From positions 1 to 15,027 of the forward strand of contig JAATFR010000061.1 of assembly GCA_015655095.1 (NCBI GenBank): 15,027 bases of DNA, given 5' to 3'. Numbering within the stretch: position 1 is the first letter of the stretch; every line of letters starts with the position of its first letter. The notes beneath the pieces are model-generated. The model did no database searches, was not told the origin of the DNA, and saw nothing but the letters and a program-made list of their open reading frames with translations. Shown piece by piece: positions 8,048 to 14,094 of the stretch. Made by a program: the position numbers and the translations under genes. This stretch comes from Hyphomicrobiales bacterium. GTDB lineage: Bacteria; Pseudomonadota; Alphaproteobacteria; Parvibaculales; Parvibaculaceae.

Positions 8048-8077
8048 ATATTTGGCTTGTTCCGCCTCAAATGTCAA
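8048..8077 (-). promoter_or_regulatory. Predicted promoter of the Tat-signal hydrolase
   Basis: A perfect -35 box TTGACA lies at 8077-8072 on the minus strand, followed after 18 bases by AAATAT at 8053-8048 as a weak -10 (3 of 6 consensus positions). Transcription would begin near 8041, giving a leader of about 70 bases. Operators 1 and 2 lie on and just after the start point. Confidence 0.5.
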
Positions 8078-8081
8078 GCGC

Positions 8082-8110
8082 TTGCGATTTAATCGTGTGC
8101 GATTTATATT
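8082..8110 (+). promoter_or_regulatory. Predicted promoter of the OhrR-type regulator
   Basis: TTGCGA at 8082-8087 and TATATT at 8105-8110 are separated by an ideal 17-base spacer. Transcription would begin near 8117, about 28 bases before the ATG at 8145. Operator 3 fills the spacer, which suggests autorepression. Confidence 0.6.
8092..8103. promoter_or_regulatory. Palindromic operator 3 (ATCGTGTGCGAT)
   Basis: A third copy with the same ATCG/CGAT half-sites, lying between the -35 and -10 boxes of the regulator's promoter. An additional overlapping CGAT-TTA-ATCG inverted pair at 8085-8095 may extend the site. Confidence 0.6.
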
Positions 8111-8144
8111 CTCGTTGCTCTGATTTATTTTGAGGAGGCGCATA

Positions 8145-8606
8145 ATGGCCGAACGGCCTGAGGTTATGACGGGCGACGGCCTTGCCCTTGGTGATTTCCT
8201 GTGTTTTTCCATCTATTCGGCCGGACATGCCTTCAATCAGGCCTATCGCCCCCTGCTGGACGAGATCGGCCTGACCTATCCGCAATATCTGTTGATGGTG
8301 GCGCTGTGGTCGAAGGACGAGCAGACGGTCAAGGCTTTGGGGCAAGCGCTCTACCTTGAATCGAATACCTTGACGCCCATGCTGAAGCGGCTTGAGGGCC
8401 TCGGCTATATCGTCCGTGCGCGTGATCCCGAGGACGAACGGCAGCTTCGTGTCTGTCTGACGGATCAGGGCCGCGCCCTGCGCGCCCGGGCGGCGGCTAT
8501 CCCCGCCTGTATTCTCGACGCGCTGGGCCTGCCGCTGGATGATTTAAAAAAAATTCAGGACGGAATATCTGCCGTAAGGGACCATCTGCTGGCGCACAAG
8601 CCCTGA
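8145..8606 (+). CDS. ohrR: OhrR-type MarR family organic hydroperoxide sensor/repressor
   Basis: A 153-residue winged-helix repressor of the OhrR branch of MarR. OhrR proteins sense organic hydroperoxides through an N-terminal cysteine and release DNA when it is oxidised. Diagnostic segments are [11 protein letters not shown] with Cys20, [21 protein letters not shown], the recognition region [18 protein letters not shown] and the wing [17 protein letters not shown]. Cys104 and Cys122 are also present; Cys122 is placed about like the resolving Cys of two-Cys OhrR proteins, so a disulfide mechanism is likely. ATG 8145 is chosen because a GAGGAGG ribosome site (8132-8138) lies 6 bases upstream. 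The usual partner Ohr (hydroperoxide reductase) is not in the window; instead a hydrolase is divergent, with three shared operator-like palindromes. Confidence 0.92.
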   Translation: MAERPEVMTGDGLALGDFLCFSIYSAGHAFNQAYRPLLDEIGLTYPQYLLMVALWSKDEQTVKALGQALYLESNTLTPMLKRLEGLGYIVRARDPEDERQLRVCLTDQGRALRARAAAIPACILDALGLPLDDLKKIQDGISAVRDHLLAHKP

Positions 8607-8857
8607 AGGGTTGTTGCGTTTCTGCACGTGCTCGGCGTCGAGTATGCGCTGATGCCGCTCGGCCAGTCGTTGCAAGGACCGTTTGCGACCCTGTTCGACG
8701 GGACCGTCGAGAACATCGACGTGCTTCAGGACTGTCAGCGCAGCTATGATGCGCACGAAGATCAGGTTGCAGCCTGAACAGCAGCTCAACGCAAGCCAGC
8801 AGCGAGCGCCCATCAAGCGCCTCTTGCTGGCGGGGGAAAGCAAGCTCTAAAGAAGGA
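8607..8857. other. Unassigned stretch between ohrR and tRNA-Leu, possible gene remnant
   Basis: Directly after the ohrR stop (8604-8606) the same frame stays open to TGA at 8775-8777 and encodes a protein-like sequence including VVAFLHVLGVEYALMPLG and GTVENIDVLQDCQRSYDA. The minus strand also has a 99-codon open frame across 8544-8843. Neither is recognised. No ribosome site precedes a plausible start in the plus frame. It may be a remnant of a disrupted gene. A small hairpin (8823-8828 with 8839-8844) lies just downstream of the tRNA but has no T-run. Confidence 0.3.
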
Positions 8858-8942
8858 TGGTGCGGGTGGTCGGAATCGAACCGACACTCCTTTCGGAACC
8901 GGATTTTGAATCCGGCGCGTCTACCAGTTCCACCACACCCGC
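8858..8942 (-). tRNA. tRNA-Leu (anticodon CAA)
   Basis: The minus strand folds as a class II tRNA with a 7-bp acceptor stem GCGGGTG (8942-8936) pairing CACCCGC (8868-8862), discriminator A (8861) and an encoded CCA (8860-8858). The D-arm reads TGGTGGAACTGGTAGACGC, the anticodon stem CCGGA/TCCGG holds loop TTCAAAA with anticodon CAA at 8908-8906, a long variable arm follows, and the T-arm contains GGTTCGATTCC. It decodes UUG leucine codons. The gene looks intact. A 7-bp inverted repeat (9012-9018 with 9023-9029) lies about 70 bases upstream of its 5' end. Confidence 0.97.
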
Positions 8943-9299
8943 ACGGTGTAGAACCCTTCGTGCACTGCACTTGGGGGTAGCTAGAGGCTCTTAATACAGC
9001 ACCTGGGAATAGACTTCCAGACGGAAGTCAGATCGAATTTTCTCTTACTTTTCAGTCTCAAAAACGAGTCCTGCCCCGTCCGGTCCCCTGTCTGAGAATT
9101 GCTCATTGCACCTGAGCGGCGCCTAACGCAAATTCCGCATTATGGCGTTTTCCAGCTAGGTTCATCCAGGTGACCCGGCGAAGAAAGAGGGCTATGGGCC
9201 TTTTGCTGCGCATCTGGGATCTGCCATATGCCCAGCCTCAAGATGCGACCGTAAAGTGCCGCACGGCAGTATGTGAGGGCTCGATGGCCCGTTGCACAT
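8943..9299. other. Gene-free region upstream of tRNA-Leu, next to the IS remnant
   Basis: About 360 bases with no supported gene. It should hold the tRNA-Leu promoter on the minus strand; TATTAA at 8996-8991 is a possible -10, but the -35 is weak. The inverted repeat GACTTCC-AGAC-GGAAGTC (9012-9029) could form a hairpin. The right portion continues the transposase frame as far as a stop at 9140, but I no longer recognise transposase motifs there, so it may be flanking or rearranged sequence. Confidence 0.4.
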
Positions 9300-9704
9300 C
9301 GAGCGGTTGGCGTGGTGGGCGCATTCTCCCATCGGCTCATGGTCGGTTGGCCGGCAAGTCCGGCACCCGATCCATGCCGTTTGCCAAGCGCCAGGCGAAA
9401 GCCCAGATCGTCACTCAGTGGGTCGAGGTCGTCTGCCTCTTCATCGCTACAGCAAATCGCCAGAATGCGTGCCCGCAGGATGTCGTGCAGCTGGTACCCG
9501 GGCGGGATCGCGCCGGTCGGCCATGCCGGCGGCTAGGAGGGCGCAGATCCCCATCGCACGCTCAGCCTGCGCCAACAGCAGCACACCGCCATCCGAGGTT
9601 AGTCGGCCGCCGTCAAACGCGGCTGCGACTTTCTTGCGTCCGGCCGCTGGAGACGAAATCAGGCTGGCGCTATCAGTGATCCTGGCGGGTGTGGCCTGCG
9701 GCAT
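9300..9704 (-). pseudogene. Decayed IS1380-family transposase (N-terminal part, frameshifted)
   Basis: On the minus strand, from about 9704, the frame reads AAGRKK-VAAAFDGGRLTSDGG-VLLLAQAERAMG and then ADRRDPARV, the N-terminal signature of IS1380 transposases. Near 9500 the frame shifts by one base relative to the continuation, which reads DILRARILAICCSDEEADDLD, then LGFRLALGK and QPTMSRWENAPTT, again matching the family (family sequences typically have ADILRARI, YEDADDLD and QPTxSRLEN). Homology stops near 9300; the catalytic DDE core and C-terminus, about 300 residues, are missing. So the copy is non-functional through a frameshift and a large deletion. I could not find convincing terminal inverted repeats. 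Family knowledge is from memory; the motif match is direct. Confidence 0.8.
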
Positions 9705-9874
9705 TTTATGCCTCGTTAACGGGTTGGCGTAGACAACCATTTCCGACAACAAGTCAGTGCCCTATACCATTCCCGCCAACCAATAAGCTGCCCCTTGGTG
9801 AATAACGCGGGTTAGATGACAAATCGGCGGGCAGAGAAAATGAGCTTCAGGCGGCATAGGAGCCGATCTATACT

Positions 9875-10648
9875 ATGAGTAGATATGAATTCAACTTCGC
9901 AACACCTTACGTAACCGGCCAGAGGTGGAGGATCACTCTAGCGATCTTGTGTTCTGTATGGTTATCATCAGGCGCTCACGCCCAGGCCTTCATTTGTCCG
10001 ACAGGCCCCGGTTTTGGCCAACGCCAGGTGGGAATGACGGGGGGAAGCCCCGGCTTGACATCAATTCCGCTCTGCGATGAAGATGCGCCCGATGCAACAT
10101 CATCCGAGAGCAATGCGGGCGATGGCCTGGGGAACGCCCTCGCTGGTTTGGTGAAGAACCAAATGGACCAGATGAAGAATTTAGAGAAAGATCCGGAATT
10201 CATTAAGTTACGTGACGGGTATTGGGCTTTTTTTCATAACAAAAAAGATCCTAATTCGGGGAAAAATTGTTCTGCGATGTTCATGTCTCTTAAGGGGGCT
10301 GTGCAAATCTCAGGACCGGGCACGTCGTACCAACATGCTGTTCTTGTTATAATGGGTTTGAACATTCCCCGGCCAAAGAAGTTGGAAGTGGTCAAAGTGA
10401 ACCTGGATCAGGGAGAATCTGCTCCTCAGAACACGTTTGCCTGGAACTACACAGTGGTTGATGGACAACTGGGAGCTATCGGATTCGCGGTTCCCAGCAT
10501 AGAAGCGGCGCTTGCCGGCATGAAAGATGAGCTGCCATTCAAGGTCTCGATGGACGGCAAGGTAGTTGCCGATGTCATCTACTATGATGGGCTAAAGGCT
10601 CGCTCTGCACTACAGCAATGTCTTAACGGTCATCCGGTAGAAAATTGA
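9875..10648 (+). CDS. Secreted/periplasmic protein of unknown function
   Basis: A 257-residue protein with a Sec-type signal peptide: basic start (QRWR), hydrophobic core TLAILCSVWLSSG and cleavage after AHA, leaving QAFICP at the mature N-terminus. The mature part has a Gly/Pro-rich segment (41-67) ending in PLCDED, an acidic/Ser linker, a Lys-rich helix-like part (KNQMDQMKNLEKDPEF) and a globular C-terminal domain containing GYWAFFH, KNCSAMFM and GLNIPRPKK, ending ALQQCLNG. Four cysteines outside the signal (41, 67, 132, 249) could form two disulfides. I do not recognise a named family with confidence. Codon use is more A/T-ending than its neighbours, and it sits beside a decayed transposase, which suggests acquisition. 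The start is preceded by AGGAG with a long 12-base gap, so initiation may be weak. Confidence 0.8.
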   Translation: MSRYEFNFATPYVTGQRWRITLAILCSVWLSSGAHAQAFICPTGPGFGQRQVGMTGGSPGLTSIPLCDEDAPDATSSESNAGDGLGNALAGLVKNQMDQMKNLEKDPEFIKLRDGYWAFFHNKKDPNSGKNCSAMFMSLKGAVQISGPGTSYQHAVLVIMGLNIPRPKKLEVVKVNLDQGESAPQNTFAWNYTVVDGQLGAIGFAVPSIEAALAGMKDELPFKVSMDGKVVADVIYYDGLKARSALQQCLNGHPVEN

Positions 10649-10939
10649 GATCGCGTTTGCCTAAGTTGCCCGTTACCTCTAACGGCGTAGCAAGGTGGTG
10701 GATAGCTTCCCCGGTGATTTCTATGGTCTGTGTGAGCGCCAAGCGCGCGACAATATTGGCCAGCCTTGCCAGCGTCCAGTCGGTCGCCCATCGGCCCGGA
10801 GTGGACTCATGGCCTTGTCTTTGGCGGCGGCGCGCCCCAGACTGGCTTCCCGGACGGTACTCTGGACCGGGCCAAAACACCCGGCCTTTGACATAATCTT
10901 TATCGATCCTGCCAAAGCCGCCGGGGAGGAGCCGGATTG
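10649..10939. other. Intergenic region with a gene fragment overlapping the DMT start
   Basis: About 290 bases. In one plus-strand frame, open from 10665 to the TGA at 10938-10940, codons are G/C-ending and coding-like; the C-terminal part reads TVLWTGPKHPAFDIIFIDPA. Its stop overlaps the ATG of the DMT permease gene (TGATG), the usual sign of two co-translated genes. The minus strand is also open over 10623-10880. I recognise no family in either reading. The simplest view is the 3' remnant of a gene truncated when the unknown-protein/IS region was inserted or deleted. Confidence 0.35.
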
Positions 10940-12007
10940 ATGTTGAGCCTGAGATCGTATTCGGGGCCCATGATGGCCATCGCCTCGGCCGCCCTTTTCG
11001 GGGCGAGCACGCCGCTGGCCAAGCTTCTTCTTGGTGGGGGTATAAACCCGGGGCTTCTCGCGGGCCTGCTCTATCTTGGCTCAGGCATTGGCCTTGGTCT
11101 TCTCCACCTCTTTCAACGTGCCAGCGGCAATGCGCTGGCAGAAGCGCCGCTTGAACGCCGCGATGCGTCGTGGCTGGCGCTTGTCGTTCTCACTGGCGGC
11201 GTCGCGGGCCCGCTTCTCCTGATGGTAGGCCTTACACACACGCAGGCCTCCACAGCTGCGCTGCTCCTCAATGTCGAGGGGCTCGCAACCATGGGGATCG
11301 CCTGGGTCGTGTTCAGAGAGAATGTTGATCGCCGCCTTCTGCTGGGCGCTTTTGCGATCCTTGCTGGCGCGATTGTCCTGTCCTGGCAGGGCGGGCTGGC
11401 CGGCCCGGGGCTGGGGTCGGTCGCAATTATCGGTGCATGTATCGTCTGGGGCATCGACAACAATCTGACACGCAAGCTTTCATCGGCGGACCCGGTCCAG
11501 ATCGCCATGATCAAGGGGCTGGCCGCCGGGACAGTAAATCTGGTTCTTTCGCTCTCGCGGGGCGCGGATGTGCCACCCCTGCCAGAGGTTGTGGCGGCGG
11601 GCGCGGTCGGCTTTCTGGGCTATGGCGTCAGTCTGGTTCTGTTCGTTCTGGCGCTTCGCCACCTGGGTTCGGCGCGCACCGGCGCTTATTTCTCGACGGC
11701 GCCGTTCATCGGCGCGATTCTGGCGGTCAATCTTTTCGGAGAGCCTCTGACGGCGCAACTGATGGTGGCTGCGATCCTGATGGGAATCGGCCTTTATCTA
11801 CATCTGGTCGAACGGCATGAGCACGAACATGCCCATGAGGTGATATGGCACGCTCATCGTCATGTTCATGATGAACATCACCAGCATGAGCACAGGTTGG
11901 GTGATCCGACCGGCGAGCCGCACACGCATGTTCACCGTCATAAGCCCATGATGCACCGGCACCCCCATTACCCCGACCTGCACCACCGGCACGGCCATGC
12001 GCATTGA
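10940..12007 (+). CDS. EamA/DMT-family permease with histidine-rich C-terminal tail
   Basis: A 355-residue inner-membrane protein with two EamA repeats of about five helices each (roughly 8-140 and 150-285). Marks include SAALFGASTPLAKLLL in helix 1, GLTHTQASTAALLLNVEGL in the first repeat and ALRHLGSARTGAYFSTAPFIGAILA in the second. From residue 293 to the end, 63 residues contain 24 His in HEHEHAHE-, HRHVHDEHH- and HHRHGHAH-like runs, a soluble metal-binding-looking tail. Small-molecule or metal export is possible; the substrate is not known. ATG 10940 is preceded by GGGGAGGAG at an 8-base gap; TTG 10937 is a less likely alternative. The start overlaps the stop of an upstream fragment. Confidence 0.9.
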   Translation: MLSLRSYSGPMMAIASAALFGASTPLAKLLLGGGINPGLLAGLLYLGSGIGLGLLHLFQRASGNALAEAPLERRDASWLALVVLTGGVAGPLLLMVGLTHTQASTAALLLNVEGLATMGIAWVVFRENVDRRLLLGAFAILAGAIVLSWQGGLAGPGLGSVAIIGACIVWGIDNNLTRKLSSADPVQIAMIKGLAAGTVNLVLSLSRGADVPPLPEVVAAGAVGFLGYGVSLVLFVLALRHLGSARTGAYFSTAPFIGAILAVNLFGEPLTAQLMVAAILMGIGLYLHLVERHEHEHAHEVIWHAHRHVHDEHHQHEHRLGDPTGEPHTHVHRHKPMMHRHPHYPDLHHRHGHAH

Positions 12008-12185
12008 GGCCACCCGGGCTATCGCCCCGGCACCCCGCCATTGCCGTTTTCAGCATAAACGCCAGAGCAATCATCAATCATATTGATCGGGCGGCGTTCA
12101 ATATCCTTCATGTAATGAACATATTTGGGCGCCCGGGCGCGATAAGACGCATTTGCATGGACACATCCCCGTGGTTGAATGGAGC

Positions 12186-12701
12186 ATGACCCATATTTCT
12201 TCCCGGCTGATCACCTGGCTGCTCTTTCTGGGGTGTACGGCCACCATTCTGGCGGCGCTTGCCTTTGAATATCTGGGCGGGCTCAAGCCCTGTGACCTCT
12301 GCCTTCTGGAGCGGCTGCCCTATTACGCCGGGGTGCCCCTCACTCTTGCCGCCGTGTTCACGGCCCGGGAGGCCAATTTCGGTCATCTGCCCGTCATCAT
12401 ATTGGCATTGTGCGCGATAGTGTTTCTCATCGGCACCGGCCTTGGCTTTTATCATGTCGGGGTGGAGCAGCACTGGTGGGCGGGCCCGGCGGCCTGCGCC
12501 GGCGCTTTCACCCTGCCAGCCAATGCCATGGATCTTCAGGCCGCCTTGTCGGGAGCGCAGGTGGTGCGTTGCGACGTGCCGGCGTGGACCTTTCTGGGGA
12601 TTTCCATGGCGGCTTTTAACATGTTGATCTCGGCGGCTCTCACCCTGCTTGCCGCCGTCCCGGTCTGGCGCTTTCTGCGCGATGCCCATGGAGAAGAATG
12701 A
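12186..12701 (+). CDS. dsbB: Disulfide bond formation protein B (DsbB)
   Basis: A 171-residue, four-helix inner-membrane oxidase that reoxidises periplasmic DsbA and passes electrons to ubiquinone. The first periplasmic pair is the CxxC C36-D-L-C39 in KPCDLCLLERLPYY, with Arg43 at the place of E. coli Arg48, which contacts quinone. The second pair is Cys104 (PAACAG) and Cys129 (VVRCDVPAW). Helices lie at about 8-28, 45-60, 68-88 and 138-160. ATG 12186 fits the family length; the longer TTG (12153) or GTG (12171) starts remain possible because no start has a well-spaced ribosome site (GGAG is only one base from ATG 12186). The gene overlaps coq7 by 4 bases (ATGA), so the two are one operon. 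Confidence 0.93.
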   Translation: MTHISSRLITWLLFLGCTATILAALAFEYLGGLKPCDLCLLERLPYYAGVPLTLAAVFTAREANFGHLPVIILALCAIVFLIGTGLGFYHVGVEQHWWAGPAACAGAFTLPANAMDLQAALSGAQVVRCDVPAWTFLGISMAAFNMLISAALTLLAAVPVWRFLRDAHGEE

Positions 12702-13303
12702 TGTCTGATCCGTCTCAAAAGGATATCGGCGAAAACAGCGACCACCCGGGTCTCGGTCTGCCTGGGGCGTCACGGCGCGCGCTGGTTGAGGAGATTGTGC
12801 GCGTCGATCATGCCGGGGAATATGGGGCCGTCCGCATTTATGAAGGGCAGCTCGCAGTATTCCGCCATCTGAAGCACAAATCGGGTATCGCCCGCTCGCT
12901 CCGTCACATGAAGAAGGAAGAGGAGGTTCATCTGGGCCGCTTCAGCGAGATTGTGAACGAGCGCCGGGTTCGGCCAACCGCGCTGATTCCGTTCTGGCAT
13001 GTTGCGGGCTACGCCATGGGCGCGGCGACCGCGCTCATGGGCGAAAAGGCGGCGCACGCCTGCACGGCGGCGGTGGAAGAGGTTATCGACCAGCATTATC
13101 AAGACCAGCGCAAGCGCCTTGCCGCGCTTGGCGAGGACGAGCAGCCGCTCAGCGATACAATCGAGACGTTTCGCCTTGAAGAGGTCGCACACAAAGAGGC
13201 GGCGCTCGCCAGCGGCGCAGAAGAAGCGCCGGGATACCGGCTTTTGTCGGCGGCGATCAAAACCGCTTGCCGGATCGCGATCAAAACCAGCGAGAAGATA
13301 TAA
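12698..13303 (+). CDS. coq7: Demethoxyubiquinone hydroxylase, Coq7 family
   Basis: A 201-residue di-iron, ferritin-like monooxygenase that hydroxylates the ring of 5-demethoxyubiquinol late in ubiquinone synthesis, working at the inner face of the membrane. All iron ligands are visible: Glu41 in VDHAGEYGA, Glu75/His78 in KKEEEVHLGRF, Glu127 in AAVEEVIDQHY, and Glu162/His165 in RLEEVAHKE. Start ATG 12698 overlaps the dsbB stop by 4 bases; ATG 12701 is the next codon and is better spaced from the GGAGAAG ribosome site at 12690. The family may carry the label UbiF-type/Coq7. Convergent HNH gene ends 3 bases after the stop. Confidence 0.95.
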   Translation: MMSDPSQKDIGENSDHPGLGLPGASRRALVEEIVRVDHAGEYGAVRIYEGQLAVFRHLKHKSGIARSLRHMKKEEEVHLGRFSEIVNERRVRPTALIPFWHVAGYAMGAATALMGEKAAHACTAAVEEVIDQHYQDQRKRLAALGEDEQPLSDTIETFRLEEVAHKEAALASGAEEAPGYRLLSAAIKTACRIAIKTSEKI

Positions 13304-13306
13304 AGC

Positions 13307-13867
13307 TCACGGTTCGAGTTCGGTATCCCAGTAGAGGTAGTCCATCCAGCTTTCATGCAGATAGTTGGGCGGGAAAGCCCGCCCATTCTGGTGAAGGTCG
13401 TTCACGTCCGGTCGGTAGGGATCCTGGAATGGGAACATGTGGGCGACGGAGGGCATCATGCCGCCCTTGCGCAGATTGCAGGGCGAGCAGGCGGTCACCA
13501 CGTTTTCCCAGGTCGTCTGGCCGCCGCGGGAGCGGGGAATGACATGATCGAAGGTGAGGTCGCGATGGCTGCCGCAATACTGGCAGGTGAAGCGGTCGCG
13601 CAGGAAGAGATTGAAGCGGGTGAAAGCCGGGAAGCGGGCGGGCTTCACATAGGACTTAAGGCTGATCACGCTCGGCAGCTTCATCTCGAAGCTTGGGGAG
13701 CGGACAAAGGTTTCATAGGAGGACACGATATTGACGCGGTCGAGGAAGACCGCCTTGATCGAGTCCTGCCATGACCACAACGACAGCGGATAATAGCTGA
13801 GCGGTCTGTAGTCTGCGTTCAGTACCAGCGCCGGACAAGCATCCGGCGTTGCGAAAGCTCCATGCAC
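13307..13867 (-). CDS. HNH endonuclease family protein
   Basis: A 186-residue protein with a McrA-like HNH fold. Zinc-type CxxC pairs are CQYCG and CSPCN, flanking the core LTFDHVIPRSRGGQTTWENVVTACSPCN, where His of DHV and the Asn of WENV form the HNH motif. The upstream segment PALVLNADYRPLSYYPLSLW is conserved in this family in Alphaproteobacteria; the C-terminus ends FPPNYLHESWMDYLYWDTELEP. The cellular role of this family is unknown. The frame is open to GTG 13921, but GTG 13867 is preferred: it has GGGAG six bases upstream, gives the usual short N-terminus before PALVLNADY, and the predicted promoter starts transcription near 13923, which leaves 13921 with no leader. Confidence 0.9.
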   Translation of the reverse strand: MHGAFATPDACPALVLNADYRPLSYYPLSLWSWQDSIKAVFLDRVNIVSSYETFVRSPSFEMKLPSVISLKSYVKPARFPAFTRFNLFLRDRFTCQYCGSHRDLTFDHVIPRSRGGQTTWENVVTACSPCNLRKGGMMPSVAHMFPFQDPYRPDVNDLHQNGRAFPPNYLHESWMDYLYWDTELEP

Positions 13868-13929
13868 GCCGATCTCCCAAAACATGGCCGGACCCAGAAG
13901 GTGCCGTCCCATTTGTGTCACGAGAACAT

Positions 13930-13957
13930 ACTATATCTAGGGTGACAACTTTGTGAA
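13930..13957 (-). promoter_or_regulatory. Predicted sigma70-type promoter of the HNH gene
   Basis: On the minus strand TTCACA (13957-13952, 5 of 6 to TTGACA) and TATAGT (13935-13930, 5 of 6 to TATAAT) are separated by 16 bases. The start point would be near 13923, giving a leader of about 56 bases to GTG 13867. Confidence 0.6.
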
Positions 13958-14094
13958 GTCGACAAGCGCTGCCATCATGAAAGAAGAGTATGGTTGCCGA
14001 AACTTCTGGGATGCCGTTTGGGAGAAGAAATCACCTGCTAATGTCGTTCTGGGAAGACAGGCTGTATTGATGATGCCAGAGGTGCCTAGTATCG

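Noticed and set aside
9170..9732. Three overlapping plus-strand frames of 87-169 codons
   Set aside because: They are antisense shadows of the IS1380 transposase remnant, which has recognisable motifs on the minus strand.
8858..10940. Genomic island integrated at tRNA-Leu
   Set aside because: Integration at a tRNA 3' end would extend to the left of 8858, while the accessory material lies on the 5' side; I found no integrase and no repeat of the tRNA 3' end.
12008..12040. Terminator after the His-rich DMT permease
   Set aside because: Only a 5-bp CCGGG/CCCGG stem with a loop of about 7 bases and no T-run; too weak to call.
11727..12077. Minus-strand frames opposite the His-rich tail
   Set aside because: They are complements of repeated CAT/CAC codons and give Met/Val-rich sequence without protein features; the plus-strand tail is continuous with the EamA protein.
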